Below are positions 1-9,539 of a stretch of DNA of 64,000 nucleotides, in pieces. Below the pieces are notes generated by a model. The model was not told the DNA's origin and did no database searches. It worked only from the letters and a program-made list of their open reading frames with translations. This DNA is from OLB6 sp964620125 (GTDB taxonomy: Bacteria; Bacteroidota; Ignavibacteria; Kapaibacteriales; Kapaibacteriaceae): the NCBI GenBank assembly GCA_964620125.1, contig CAZUGQ010000001.1, positions 124,001 through 188,000 of the forward strand, read 5' to 3'. The stretch's first letter is position 1, and each line of letters starts with the position of its first letter. The translations under genes were made by a program, and so were the position numbers.

Positions 1-804
1 GAGTTCGTCGTGGCACGGACAGTCAGCGATTGCGTGATCCGGATGTTTTGCGCACTCGCAGTGATGGTGGTGTCGGCGGTGGTGATGCGGAGGGAGCACT
101 GGCCGCGGACGTGGTGGGTTCGTGAACCGGTAGGAAAATCCAAGAGTTACCGTAGTGATCCCATCGTTGCCGCCTCCAAAGTCTACGTCATCCAGATAGG
201 GCGAAAACACAAACCGGTATTCTCCACGAAGTACGAGTCCAGCTCGGTATGAAAACGGAATGCGCACGCCACCACCCACCGGGATACTCGCCGTTGTTGG
301 TGTGTACACCTTGGTTGCCAAGTTGGGGAGAGCGTCGTGCGCTTCGGCAGTGCTCGGCGCAAAGTCTACCAATCCAACCCCGGCAGAGATAAACGGGATG
401 GCCGGCAGCCCATCCACGATGGTATAGTTAACCAATAGGTCAATAGTGGAAATCCTACTCTCGTTTTCCGGCTCGATGGTGGTTAATGTGCCAGGATACA
501 ATCCACCAAGGCTGTTGCCCTGACCGAAATACTGTGGATAACTCGCCACGTCATTCTGCGAAATTTTCCACCGGATTTCCCCAAGTCCGAACCGTGCTTC
601 GATACCTAGACGGCTGATGGGGGCATACTGCACCGACACCATTGCCCCAGTGCCCCAGAGGTCGTCAGTGAACTCACCGTTGTACTTGTGGGCAGCGCCA
701 GAGAGCCAACCGCTCACTTCGCCGGGGTACTGCTGCGCCATGGCTGGGATTCCCCAACCTCCGATTATGGCAGCAAGCATTAGGATTTGTAAAGTGTTGC
801 GCAC
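1..804 (-). CDS. Outer-membrane beta-barrel protein, C-terminus cut by window edge
   Basis: The frame is open from a GTG at 804 to the window edge (268 codons), so the C-terminus is missing. The first 23 residues form a clear signal peptide with an AMA|QQ cleavage site. The GTG is preceded by AGGGAG at a good distance, which decides this start. The mature part alternates polar and hydrophobic or aromatic residues and has glycine-rich turns, as in small outer-membrane barrels of the OmpA/OmpW size class. I cannot name a family. From about residue 235 the reading becomes Pro-, His- and Cys-rich, while another minus-strand frame over 1-100 reads like ordinary protein (SLRITTADTTITASAQ), so a frameshift there is possible. 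Confidence 0.6.
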   Translation of the reverse strand, partial: MRNTLQILMLAAIIGGWGIPAMAQQYPGEVSGWLSGAAHKYNGEFTDDLWGTGAMVSVQYAPISRLGIEARFGLGEIRWKISQNDVASYPQYFGQGNSLGGLYPGTLTTIEPENESRISTIDLLVNYTIVDGLPAIPFISAGVGLVDFAPSTAEAHDALPNLATKVYTPTTASIPVGGGVRIPFSYRAGLVLRGEYRFVFSPYLDDVDFGGGNDGITTVTLGFSYRFTNPPRPRPVLPPHHHRRHHHHCECAKHPDHAIADCPCHDEL

Positions 805-885
805 GTTATTTCTCCCTGACTGCGGAACCACAGCGGACTAGCAATAACCGTTCCGTTTTCCCCAAAGGGTGTGCACAACCTGGGT

Positions 886-1437
886 CTACGTGTGAATAAC
901 TGCCAGAATTCGTGCGGCTACTTCATCTACCGAGCCGATCCCGTTTACATGAACCAACAGATTTCTCTTTGTGTATAACTCCACCAACGGTGCTGTTTCC
1001 TGTCGGTAAACAGCAAGGCGGTTGTTGATAACTTCCTCCGTGTCATCTGCCCGACCTCGAGCGAGTAATCGCTCCTTGATTGTCTGGTCGTCCACATCAA
1101 GATTCACAACCGTGTGGATAGTCCATCCGCGCTTATCCAATATGTGGTCCAGAGCCTGAGCTTGAGCTTGCGTCCGAGGGAACCCATCAAGGATGCAGCC
1201 ATTGGCAAACTCGGGCTGTGCGATAGCTTCTTCCACAATGCGAGCCGTTACGTCGTCGGGAACCAGGTGACCGGCCTTCACAAACGACTGGGCAATCTTC
1301 CCTACTTCCGTTTGTCCGTTGATTGCTGCACGGAATGCGTCTCCGGTGCTCAGGTGAGCGATGTTGAGACTGCGGGCGAGTATCTGTGCCTGAGTGCCTT
1401 TACCAACACCGGGAGCACCAAAGAGAATGATGATCAT
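886..1437 (-). CDS. adk: Adenylate kinase, short form
   Basis: Interconverts ATP + AMP and 2 ADP in the cytoplasm. The P-loop GAPGVGKG is at residues 7-14, the AMP-site LSTGD at 29-33 and DGFPRT at 84-89. At 183 residues it has the short LID (around LLARGRADDTEE) and no zinc-finger LID of the long bacterial form. It lies 27 bp downstream of the RluA-family gene on the same strand, so the two are probably co-transcribed with folD. Family assignment is secure. Confidence 0.95.
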   Translation of the reverse strand: MIIILFGAPGVGKGTQAQILARSLNIAHLSTGDAFRAAINGQTEVGKIAQSFVKAGHLVPDDVTARIVEEAIAQPEFANGCILDGFPRTQAQAQALDHILDKRGWTIHTVVNLDVDDQTIKERLLARGRADDTEEVINNRLAVYRQETAPLVELYTKRNLLVHVNGIGSVDEVAARILAVIHT

Positions 1438-1464
1438 GCGCGAAAATACAGCCGGAGTGATGCC

Positions 1465-2217
1465 TCACTCCCACCGGAGGGTACTTGTGTATGGTGCGGC
1501 ATACTTGCGCAGTACCTGCAATGTGGCGGCGAAGTCGCGTGGATACTCACTGTCCACACGTACACTCTCGTCCGTTGCGGGGTGACGGAACTCAAGCCTC
1601 CGCGCATGAAGGGTGAGCCGCTCCATAAGGGGGCGTTCCGTTGTGTGCTTCTTGAGGTTGTAGCGGCGTTTGATGCTTGAAAGTAGAAAGGCCGACGTGG
1701 TTCCGTAGTCGGGATCAACAAGTAGCGGATGCCCTATGGCAGAGCAGTGGACTCGTATCTGGTGAGTTCTTCCGGTGATCAGCCTGCACTCGATGAGAGT
1801 GGCCAACCTGAACTTTTCCAGAACCGTTACTTCTGTGTGGGCTTCTTTACCGCGAGCTGACGGACGCATCAAACCCTTTCTGCGGGAATCGGCTATGATG
1901 GGTATATCAATCGGAAACCGATCGCGTTCTACAATACCGCTCACTATAGCATGGTAGTACTTGCCTACCGTGTGATGTTCGAACTGGTCGTTCAGTGACT
2001 TGTGGGCTTCGGCTGTTTTTGCTGAAATCATAACACCAGAAGTTTCCCTGTCCAGCCGATGTACGATGAAAATGTGACCGTAATCCTGTTCAAGCAGCGA
2101 CCGAACGCTGGGTAAGCTGGCATCGAACCGATCGGGCAGTGAAAGTAGCCCGGCCGGTTTGTCGATCACAACAACGTGATCATCCTCAAAGAGAATCGTA
2201 AGGCCATGCTTGTTCAT
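1465..2217 (-). CDS. RluA-family pseudouridine synthase
   Basis: Isomerises uridine to pseudouridine in rRNA or tRNA. The catalytic motif HRLDRETSG is at residues 53-61, with Asp56 as the expected nucleophile. The family features IDKPAG near residue 18 and GRTHQIRVH in the second half are also present. The protein is 250 residues and has no N-terminal S4 domain, so it resembles the RluA/RluC/TruC-sized enzymes. Which RNA site it modifies cannot be told from sequence. Its ATG overlaps the folD stop in an ATGA arrangement, which suggests translational coupling. Confidence 0.88.
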   Translation of the reverse strand: MNKHGLTILFEDDHVVVIDKPAGLLSLPDRFDASLPSVRSLLEQDYGHIFIVHRLDRETSGVMISAKTAEAHKSLNDQFEHHTVGKYYHAIVSGIVERDRFPIDIPIIADSRRKGLMRPSARGKEAHTEVTVLEKFRLATLIECRLITGRTHQIRVHCSAIGHPLLVDPDYGTTSAFLLSSIKRRYNLKKHTTERPLMERLTLHARRLEFRHPATDESVRVDSEYPRDFAATLQVLRKYAAPYTSTLRWE

Positions 2218-3095
2218 GGAACACCTCGCCGACGTTTGGCGGCAGCCAGTGTGTTCACGAGCAGCATAGCCCTCGTCATTGGTCCTACACCTCCAGGAAC
2301 TGGCGTGATCGCCGAAGCAACGTCGGCCACGTCATCGAATGCAACATCGCCAACAAGCTTGGTGGTGCCATCGGGCAGCAGCTTGCGATTCATCCCTACA
2401 TCCACAACCACCGCTCCAGGTTTTACATGGTTTCTCGTAATCAGATCTGCCTGACCAACAGCGGCAATCAGCAGATCGGCCTGGCGGGTGTGCGCGGCCA
2501 GGTTTGCAGTGCCGGTGTGGCAGATGGTTACGGTTGCATTACCCATCGACCGTTTTTGTGCAAGAAGCATGGCAAGGGGCTTTCCAACAATGTTGCTACG
2601 TCCCACAACAACGGCATGCGTTCCGTTTGTTTGGATGCCATGCCGACGCAGCATCTCCAGCACACCGGCTGGCGTACACGGCACAAACCCATCAAGTCCG
2701 ATGAGAAGCTTGCCTGCATTCACCGGGTGAAATCCATCAACATCCTTGTCTGGATGGATGGATTCGATCACGCGGTGCTCACTGATACCTGCCGGCAGGG
2801 GTAACTGAACAAGGATACCATCAACGTGAGCATCGTTGTTCCACTCCTGCACGAGGTGCAACACTTCATCCTGGGTAGTCTGAGCCGTAAGGCGAACGAC
2901 TGTTGATGTAATGCCTACTTCCTCGCAGTCCCGGGCTTTGTTTCGCACATATACTTCGCTTGCCGGATTGTCGCCCACCAACAGCAAGTTCAATCCAGGT
3001 GGAGAATATCCTGCGTCCGTTAGAGCGGTAACCGCATCTCGCACTTCGTTGCGTATCGCTGCAGCCGTTGCCTTGCCATCAATGATGTGTGCCAA
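2214..3095 (-). CDS. folD: Bifunctional methylenetetrahydrofolate dehydrogenase/cyclohydrolase
   Basis: Interconverts 5,10-methylene-THF and 10-formyl-THF using NADP. The catalytic lysine lies in YVRNKAR, the folate-site motif QLPLPAGI follows, and the nucleotide-binding GRSNIVGKPLA and C-terminal TPVPGGVGPMT motifs are intact. Length (293 residues) is normal. The start is a TTG giving MAHIIDGK, preceded by a GGAAGGGGG stretch that can serve as a ribosome-binding site and contains one copy of the over-represented octamer. It overlaps the upstream membrane-protein gene by 17 bp and the downstream rluA-type gene by 4 bp. It supplies one-carbon units alongside the MTHFR encoded at 13172. Confidence 0.95.
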   Translation of the reverse strand: MAHIIDGKATAAAIRNEVRDAVTALTDAGYSPPGLNLLLVGDNPASEVYVRNKARDCEEVGITSTVVRLTAQTTQDEVLHLVQEWNNDAHVDGILVQLPLPAGISEHRVIESIHPDKDVDGFHPVNAGKLLIGLDGFVPCTPAGVLEMLRRHGIQTNGTHAVVVGRSNIVGKPLAMLLAQKRSMGNATVTICHTGTANLAAHTRQADLLIAAVGQADLITRNHVKPGAVVVDVGMNRKLLPDGTTKLVGDVAFDDVADVASAITPVPGGVGPMTRAMLLVNTLAAAKRRRGVP

Positions 3096-4539
3096 CCCGA
3101 GCCCCCTTCCGAAGCCATGAGATAACGGTGTTGCGAAGTGGCGACTGCACTAGATTCACTCGCCGATACTGTTCCACGCCTAGTTCCTGATGTAATACAC
3201 GCTGACATCCCAACACGAGGGAAACGTCAATCCACAGTGTTGCAGATACGATGGTGTTTGCGGTGATTGCGTTAAGGATAATCAGCAACACCTTGAATGG
3301 TAGATAACAGGCTACTGCACGAAGCACAGTTGCCGAACCGGAACGTTGCTCGAACCAGCGCCGTTCGCTGTGCAATGAACCAAGAAACAGACTAAGATAC
3401 ATGGCAACCAATGCAATGAGGCCGATGCTTCCGAGTTCGGCAGCAACACTCCCATACGTGGTGGCAACAAAGGGTCCGTTGTGTTTGCTTCCTGCTTCTG
3501 AAAGGTGCAAACATCCCGGCCCACAACCTGTAAGGGGATGGTCAGCCCACACGGCCATACTCACCTCGTAATCGGCAGTTCGTTGGGTAAAGCTCTCGCC
3601 AACAATGTTCTCGGTTGATATCTCTTGTGATGCCTTGCCACTTACCACCGACGTTATGCGTTGCCGGAACAAATCCAGCACATCAGCATCGGTTGTAAGA
3701 ACCACGATGCGATTCACTCCGAAAAGCACTGCCAGCGAAATCACGGCCGTGCCAAGCATCCGTGGAATTGCCGTGCGGGCATACAGTAATCCTGCAAGCA
3801 GTGCCGCACCACCAACCAGCATCAAGCCCGTAAGGCTGAAAGCCAACAGCAATGCAATGAGTAATAGGATGATGATAATCCATGTAAACGTGTGCGACTT
3901 GAAAAAACCCGTCGTGCGCGCAAGCAAAGGCACAGAAATAAGAGCAAGTGCCGATGATGCATAACTGGCCAGAGCCGATGGTTCCGAGAAGATGGACGTA
4001 GCACGAAAAAAGTTCTGGAACTGCAGGGCAAGTTGTCCGAACTCCTCCTGGTCTTCTAAGCCTCTCTTAAACGACGCATTGGATATCTCTATCCACGCGA
4101 GGGGCCAGTCATAGGCTCGGGCAGGTATCTGATAGGCGGCATACACACTGAGCACCAAGCTGATGATCAGGTTGAGGCGTAATGCTGAAACCCACTGATG
4201 ATGTGTGAATGGCAACAAGGCGATCGCCATGCCGCCAGCCCATAACACCGTAAAGTGTGCAAATGTTTTTAACGCTTGTAATGCCAAGGCTCGATCGCCC
4301 GATACTGCCACCGCCATTGCAGAAAGAGCAAATGCAAACCACATGAAAGCCATGGCCACCATCTCTGTTCGCAGGGGCAACCATAATGGCTTACCGTACC
4401 AAACAGTGTGGATGGCAAGAACTAAAATGGCCAGTATGAGAACGGCCTCGGCAGTGGTCACACCGTAGGTTCCAAAACTCACCAGATGAAAGAAACCAAG
4501 CACGTACGATACTTGGAGAGCTGGCAACAACCAGTTCAT
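3079..4539 (-). CDS. O-antigen ligase/polymerase-like multispanning membrane protein
   Basis: A 486-residue protein with roughly a dozen hydrophobic segments and a long soluble loop near residues 290-360. The loop carries a GPGCLHLSEAGSKHNGP region followed by a membrane segment, the pattern of the Wzy_C/WaaL O-antigen ligase family, which joins polysaccharide chains to lipid carriers in the periplasm. The start overlaps the DUF255 stop as ATGA, and its 3' end overlaps folD by 17 bp, so it sits inside a packed operon with no other glycan genes. Whether it ligates O-antigen or polymerises another glycan is inference. Confidence 0.7.
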   Translation of the reverse strand: MNWLLPALQVSYVLGFFHLVSFGTYGVTTAEAVLILAILVLAIHTVWYGKPLWLPLRTEMVAMAFMWFAFALSAMAVAVSGDRALALQALKTFAHFTVLWAGGMAIALLPFTHHQWVSALRLNLIISLVLSVYAAYQIPARAYDWPLAWIEISNASFKRGLEDQEEFGQLALQFQNFFRATSIFSEPSALASYASSALALISVPLLARTTGFFKSHTFTWIIIILLLIALLLAFSLTGLMLVGGAALLAGLLYARTAIPRMLGTAVISLAVLFGVNRIVVLTTDADVLDLFRQRITSVVSGKASQEISTENIVGESFTQRTADYEVSMAVWADHPLTGCGPGCLHLSEAGSKHNGPFVATTYGSVAAELGSIGLIALVAMYLSLFLGSLHSERRWFEQRSGSATVLRAVACYLPFKVLLIILNAITANTIVSATLWIDVSLVLGCQRVLHQELGVEQYRRVNLVQSPLRNTVISWLRKGARVGTHH

Positions 4540-6587
4540 GGCGTGCTCTCCCGCTCCAACCTGCGTAAGAGATCGGACATGCTCACGATGGGCAGCTCAC
4601 AAGCTTCGGCTGTGCAAATGTGGATGGCACTTTCCTTCATCGTGTGGAAGGGATATGCAGCATCCCGGAACAGGGCATGCGTTTCCTCGTCGCGAGGCTG
4701 ATGCACGACTGCCCACCAGGGGAGATGATGCTCACCTATCTCCGCCATCGCCTCAATTGCCAGGGTGCTTGCAGACGGTCCACCAATAACAACGTGAACC
4801 ATGCCCTGCTCGGCAAGATCCCACGCATACAATAGCATGCAGTAATTACTGCCATGATTTTCCAGGTACTGTCCGTAGTGCTCAACGTACGACTGGCCTG
4901 TCGACGTGAGTTCTTTATCATGGAGCATTGCGCCAAGCCGAATCATTAGCAAGGCAGCAATGCTGTTTCCACTGGGATAGGCACCATCGTAGCCAAGCCG
5001 CGGATGGACTGGCACATCCTGCACCGCGCCCGACACCATGCGCAACACCCCCCGCTCGTCCGCAAATGTCGTTCGAATGTGCTTGGCCATGCGCACTGCG
5101 TGTGCGAGGTACGCTCCTGTTCCCGTTGTCTCGTACAATTCCAGGGCAGCCAATCCCAGCATTGCATGGTCATCAAGGAAGGGGGCTCTGGGTGCGATGT
5201 TCCGATAGGCGCGCTCGGCCATCAGTCCCAAATGCGCTTGGTGGAAGGTTCGAGCCGCTCGCGCAAGAGCTGCAATCATTAAGCCATTCCAGTCAGGCAG
5301 AATTTTGGTATCCGTGCGTGGCGGGATGCGACGTTTGCGCAGGTGTACCAATCGCTCCCGGATATCTTCCCAAAGGGGATCTGCAAGGAGTCTTTCCAAT
5401 GCATCGGGATGTACATGCAAGATGTTGGTTCCTGTAGCATCGCCGGTTGCTTCATGCGAGAAGTTGCCATCAGCCCGCACGCCTAGGAGCAGACCAAGTC
5501 GATGACGCGGACTGAGCTCTGCACTGACCGACTCCAGCTCGGCGGCAGTGTACACATAGAACTTCCCTTCTTCTCCTTCACTATCGGCATCTTGCGCACT
5601 GTAGAACGAACCGTCTGCAGCAGTCATCTCGGTGGCAATGTATTCAGCCAGCTCAAGAACCGTACGGCGCATCACTTCGTCCTTCGTGGCCTTCCACGCC
5701 TCCGTGTATGCCATCATGAGCATGGCCTGATCGTAGAGCATCTTCTCAAAGTGTGGCACATGCCATTGCCGGTCTGTGCTATACCGATGAAAGCCGTACC
5801 CAACCTGGTCGTAGATGCCTCCTGCTCGCATAGCGCGAAGAGTGTTTGCTACAAGCACAATCAATTCGGCATCCCTTGTGCGAGCCGCAACGAGAAATAG
5901 CAAAAGCAACCGATGGGGCGACGGGAATTTGGGTGCAGAGCCGAATCCGGCAAACTCCTCGTCGTACGAGCCGCGAAGGTGATCTGCAACACGAAGCATC
6001 ACGTTTGCTGGGACTGCACTGCTCACGTCTGCCTCAGCCCCCTTTTGAACTGCTTCAACGATGGTTGCCGCCGACGTGCTAATGGCGTCGCGGTTGGAAA
6101 CCCACACGTCGCGTATGCGCCGAAGGATATCCAACAATCCAAGACGGCGAGGCGTGGTGCGGGGGGGGAAGTAGGTGCCGGTGAAGAATGGACGGCGCTC
6201 GGCGTCCATGACAACGGTGAGGGGCCAACCGCCATGTCCTGTGGTGGCCTGGCATACCTCCATGCAAAAGGCGTCTACGTCCGGCCGTTCCTCGCGATCA
6301 ACCTTCACACTTACAAAGTGTTCGTTCAAGTAGTCGGCTATCTCTGTGTTTTCGAATGACTCATGGGCCATTACGTGGCACCAGTGGCACGTAGAGTAAC
6401 CGATGGATACGAACACTGGTTTGTCCTGCTCGCGGGCAAGAGCAAATGCTTCATCGCCCCAGGGATACCATTGCACGGGGTTGTAGGCGTGCTGCAGAAG
6501 GTAGGCAGACGTTTCGGTAATCAGGTGATTTGGGGTGCCGGTACTGATGGTGCTCCTCCAAAGGTTGTTAGGAGCCGTTGTCGGCAT
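4536..6587 (-). CDS. DUF255 thioredoxin-domain protein (YyaL/SSP411 type)
   Basis: 683 residues with an N-terminal thioredoxin-like domain carrying CHWCH at residues 67-71, then a large helical glycosidase-like (alpha/alpha) barrel. This is the standard architecture of the DUF255 family, whose members are cytoplasmic and of unsettled function; N-acylglucosamine-epimerase-like folds are seen in relatives. The protein is full length for the family. It overlaps the upstream SDR gene by 20 bp and the downstream membrane protein by 4 bp. A run of eight G/C bases at 6161-6168 encodes part of TYFPPRT and keeps frame. Confidence 0.88.
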   Translation of the reverse strand: MPTTAPNNLWRSTISTGTPNHLITETSAYLLQHAYNPVQWYPWGDEAFALAREQDKPVFVSIGYSTCHWCHVMAHESFENTEIADYLNEHFVSVKVDREERPDVDAFCMEVCQATTGHGGWPLTVVMDAERRPFFTGTYFPPRTTPRRLGLLDILRRIRDVWVSNRDAISTSAATIVEAVQKGAEADVSSAVPANVMLRVADHLRGSYDEEFAGFGSAPKFPSPHRLLLLFLVAARTRDAELIVLVANTLRAMRAGGIYDQVGYGFHRYSTDRQWHVPHFEKMLYDQAMLMMAYTEAWKATKDEVMRRTVLELAEYIATEMTAADGSFYSAQDADSEGEEGKFYVYTAAELESVSAELSPRHRLGLLLGVRADGNFSHEATGDATGTNILHVHPDALERLLADPLWEDIRERLVHLRKRRIPPRTDTKILPDWNGLMIAALARAARTFHQAHLGLMAERAYRNIAPRAPFLDDHAMLGLAALELYETTGTGAYLAHAVRMAKHIRTTFADERGVLRMVSGAVQDVPVHPRLGYDGAYPSGNSIAALLMIRLGAMLHDKELTSTGQSYVEHYGQYLENHGSNYCMLLYAWDLAEQGMVHVVIGGPSASTLAIEAMAEIGEHHLPWWAVVHQPRDEETHALFRDAAYPFHTMKESAIHICTAEACELPIVSMSDLLRRLERESTP

Positions 6588-7587
6588 ACACGCCGGCGAT
6601 GGTCGGAATCAGGTATTCGTCGAAGGCTCGGTCAAAGTTGTAATCCGGATTCCATCCCCAGTCCCGCCGCGCTGCGCTGTCATCAACGTTGGCACACCAG
6701 GAGTCAACGATGGCCTGACGTTTTGGATGTGGCTGATACGAAATCTGTGCGGAGGGAAATGCTTGCATCACGCGAGCAGCAATTTCCTCGGCTGTTGGTG
6801 CAAAGGCTCCGATGTTGTACACGCGCCGCGTGAGCTGGTGTGCAGGTGCCGCGGCAAGGTTCAATAAGGCTTTAACGCCATCAGGCATTGCCATGAAGGG
6901 AATCTGCGTATCTGGCCTTACAAAACAGGTATAGGGTTTGTTCTGTGCAGCGGCGTGCAGCATCTCCGGTGCATAGTCGCTGGTGCCTCCGCTGGGCACG
7001 GTAGTAGCACTTATCAGGCCAGGGAATCGCAATGCTCGAAAGTCAACAACCTGCTGCGGGCCGTCGGGTGTGAGTTGTCCGTACCGACTGGCCATATACG
7101 TTCCAACCTGCTCGCAATACAGCTTGTTGATGCCATACATGGTGGTGGGCTGAAGGTATTGCTGTTCGGTAACGGCACCGGCTTCTTGTTTAGTGGCAAC
7201 GGTTGGCAAGCCATACACGGCAATGGTACTGGGAAAGAGAAACCGTACCACAGTTCCTGTGCGTTCGCCGATACGTCGGCTCATGGACAGGAGTCCCATC
7301 GTGCCATTCACGTTCACGTTATGCGCTATTTCGGGATTTCGCTCGGCACTTGTAGACAACAGGGCAGCCAGGTGGTAGACTTCGTGAATGTCGTACTGCT
7401 CCACCTGGGCAACAACTTCCGGATCTACAACATCCCCTTGCACAGTTACGTTGGCAAGTGCGGCTCGTTCAGCCGAGAGTGGATGTAGGTCGAGGGCGAT
7501 TACCCGATAACCGCCACTCTCATGAAATGCCTCCAACAGGCTGTGCCCTATTTCGCCGCCTGCCCCAGTTACCAATACAGTGGTCAT
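6568..7587 (-). CDS. NAD-dependent SDR dehydrogenase, L-threonine 3-dehydrogenase type
   Basis: Extended short-chain dehydrogenase of 339 residues. The Rossmann glycine motif GAGGEIG is at residues 8-14, the catalytic Ser is in FPSTIAVYG at about 120, and YGINK is at 151-155 (Tyr151/Lys155). The body (GGTSDYAPEML, YNIGAFAPTAEEIA) matches the SDR-type L-threonine 3-dehydrogenases rather than sugar epimerases. Those enzymes oxidise threonine to 2-amino-3-ketobutyrate. The expected partner, 2-amino-3-ketobutyrate CoA ligase (kbl), is not in the window, so a related substrate remains possible. Confidence 0.75.
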   Translation of the reverse strand: MTTVLVTGAGGEIGHSLLEAFHESGGYRVIALDLHPLSAERAALANVTVQGDVVDPEVVAQVEQYDIHEVYHLAALLSTSAERNPEIAHNVNVNGTMGLLSMSRRIGERTGTVVRFLFPSTIAVYGLPTVATKQEAGAVTEQQYLQPTTMYGINKLYCEQVGTYMASRYGQLTPDGPQQVVDFRALRFPGLISATTVPSGGTSDYAPEMLHAAAQNKPYTCFVRPDTQIPFMAMPDGVKALLNLAAAPAHQLTRRVYNIGAFAPTAEEIAARVMQAFPSAQISYQPHPKRQAIVDSWCANVDDSAARRDWGWNPDYNFDRAFDEYLIPTIAGVYADNGS

Positions 7588-7622
7588 GTCTGCTCCCAGA
7601 TTGACCTCAAAGATAGCGGTGT

Positions 7623-8606
7623 CTATGGGCTTGCTCTGATGAACTCCAGCGCACCAGATACGCCATAGGCTCGCAGGGCCTCGCCGCAGGTTGACACTCT
7701 CCGCCCATGAAGGCGCAAGTACTCAAGCATTGCCTGCTGCTGCCAGATGTAGTCTTGCTGTTGAGCTGGGAATCTGCGCGCAAGTATCCCGTATGGATGC
7801 AGACTGCGGCAGCTCCAGTACCACTGGAGCAGCACCACGCGCTGATCATGCGTAGCCCGCGCACATAACACGGGCAAGAGCACGTTCACAAGCAATTCGC
7901 GCCGAATCACCAATCCTTCGGCTGCTATGCGCTGCTGTTCGGCGGTGTTCATGGCTTCTGGGATGGAAGCACTCGGAATGGATGGTAACTCGAGTGCCAG
8001 GGTGCCGAGGGCGGAACCGGCTATCATCGTACGTAGTGCATCCGCAAGCTTTGGCGGAAACGGACGGTGGCGCTTTTCGGAAAGTCGGCCAAGCCAGGAC
8101 GCTGTGAGTACTCTGAGACTCTCAGCTACACCCAACCGGCGGATGGTTACCTGTGCATCGGCCGTGAGGCGCAGAAGCCGCAATAGTGCGAAGTGCTGCA
8201 GCTCTTCCACGTCAACCCTTGTTCCCGGGCGATCCCCTCGCATGGATTGCATGGTTTGAGCAAGATCTGCGTGAGGGAGCACCAAAGTCCATCGAGCTGC
8301 CGTCACGGGCTCATCGTCAACCAGCACCACGTGTAGCAACACCTGTTCATAGCGGTCATCATTGGAATGATGATGCTGATACCATTCCGAAGAACGCTTG
8401 TGGAATTCAGCGTCGCCGATGTACACAACTCCCCGGTGCAGTACGGCCACATCCTGGAAGTCGGGGCCAGCATGAACGTTGGCAAGACCTGCCGCTACAA
8501 TCTGAATCACGTCGGTATTCGTGCACTGCCACTCCCTCTGGGGTTGTGCCATGAGCGCGTGAGCGGCGCGTTGCAACAGCCGCTCTGGTAAGGTTAACAG
8601 AGACAT
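7623..8606 (-). CDS. DUF2851 family protein
   Basis: 327 residues matching the DUF2851 pattern common in Bacteroidota: an early HAGPDFQDVAV block (about residues 41-51), GDAEFHKRSSEWYQHHH, then LLHVVLVDDEPV. No catalytic role has been assigned to the family, and I do not propose one. The conserved His/Asp/Glu clusters look like a metal or nucleic-acid active site, but that is only an impression. The ATG at 8606 has a plausible purine-rich upstream region. The gene is 35 bp beyond the SDR start and 59 bp from pyrF, all on one strand. Confidence 0.75.
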   Translation of the reverse strand: MSLLTLPERLLQRAAHALMAQPQREWQCTNTDVIQIVAAGLANVHAGPDFQDVAVLHRGVVYIGDAEFHKRSSEWYQHHHSNDDRYEQVLLHVVLVDDEPVTAARWTLVLPHADLAQTMQSMRGDRPGTRVDVEELQHFALLRLLRLTADAQVTIRRLGVAESLRVLTASWLGRLSEKRHRPFPPKLADALRTMIAGSALGTLALELPSIPSASIPEAMNTAEQQRIAAEGLVIRRELLVNVLLPVLCARATHDQRVVLLQWYWSCRSLHPYGILARRFPAQQQDYIWQQQAMLEYLRLHGRRVSTCGEALRAYGVSGALEFIRASP

Positions 8607-8665
8607 GCCCCCTTGTGGGGACTACGCCGGTGATTGTGACTCAACGTGTTGAAAACGTTAGCGTG

Positions 8666-9418
8666 TCAGGCAAGCTCCTTGGCATACTCACGTGCCCGCA
8701 TACCCGCTACCTCAGCAAAGTCTGGTCCACTGGACGCATAGATGATACTCCTTCCCACATTAAACAGTGCTGGTCCCGGGCGGTTAGCCGAGGCTGTCTC
8801 TGCAGCGTCGCCACCCTGCGTACCGATTCCTGGGATAAGAAATGGGGTGGTCGGATATCGTTGCCGCAATTCCGCTAATTCAGTGGGATGAGTGGCACCA
8901 ATAACGAATCCCACAGTGTCTGCTCCCCATGTAAGAGCTTTTTCCATCACGTGTTGATAGAGTGGCATGGCACCGGTCGGCGTCGCAACAGGAACACGTT
9001 GAAAGTCGGCCGAACCTGGGTTGCTGGTAAGTGCCAGAAGGTAGGTGAATCCATGGTCGAGAAAGGGGGCTACGCTGTCTGAACCCATGTACGGATGCAC
9101 CGTAACGGCATCTGCCTGTAAGTCCACAAAGAGTGCTCGTGCGTAGGCAGCAGAGGTGTTGCCAATGTCGGCCCGTTTTGCGTCAAGAATGCAGTAGCTC
9201 TCACCCACTGCTTCGCGAACGGTGCGCAAGATGCGCTCACCCTGCAGCCCATACTGCTCAAAAAAGGCCGTGTTGATCTTGTAGGCTGCCGCATGCGAGC
9301 GGGTACTGTGCACAATGGCCGACAAAAACGGAGCTATATGCTCGGTGGATTGCATGCCCAACGGCATGCGGGCAACGTCTGGGTCAAGCCCTACGCAGAG
9401 TCCGCTTGGAGGAGTCAT
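8666..9418 (-). CDS. pyrF: Orotidine 5'-phosphate decarboxylase, type 2
   Basis: Decarboxylates OMP to UMP, the last step of de novo pyrimidine synthesis. LCVGLDPD is near the N-terminus and the catalytic segment LDAKRADIGNT carries the Asp-Lys-x-x-Asp residues. FLIPGIGTQGGD, the phosphate-binding loop typical of the longer type-2 enzymes, follows. At 250 residues it is slightly short at the N-terminus. An in-frame TAG lies only a few codons upstream of the ATG, so no longer start exists. pyrE lies far away at 32487. Confidence 0.9.
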   Translation of the reverse strand: MTPPSGLCVGLDPDVARMPLGMQSTEHIAPFLSAIVHSTRSHAAAYKINTAFFEQYGLQGERILRTVREAVGESYCILDAKRADIGNTSAAYARALFVDLQADAVTVHPYMGSDSVAPFLDHGFTYLLALTSNPGSADFQRVPVATPTGAMPLYQHVMEKALTWGADTVGFVIGATHPTELAELRQRYPTTPFLIPGIGTQGGDAAETASANRPGPALFNVGRSIIYASSGPDFAEVAGMRAREYAKELA

Positions 9419-9539
9419 CGTCCAAAACTATCCTAAAACATTTCGGTTTTGAATCGTCATACTGGGTGTTTCGCTAGCACAGCATGGCTTGTGTAACTGA
9501 TCTCGAAGCCATCTGTCAATACGAAAGACTCAATAGAAC

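Noticed and set aside
1114..1680. 188-residue plus-strand frame across adk and the RluA-type gene
   Set aside because: It runs antisense across two well-conserved genes and shows no domain features.
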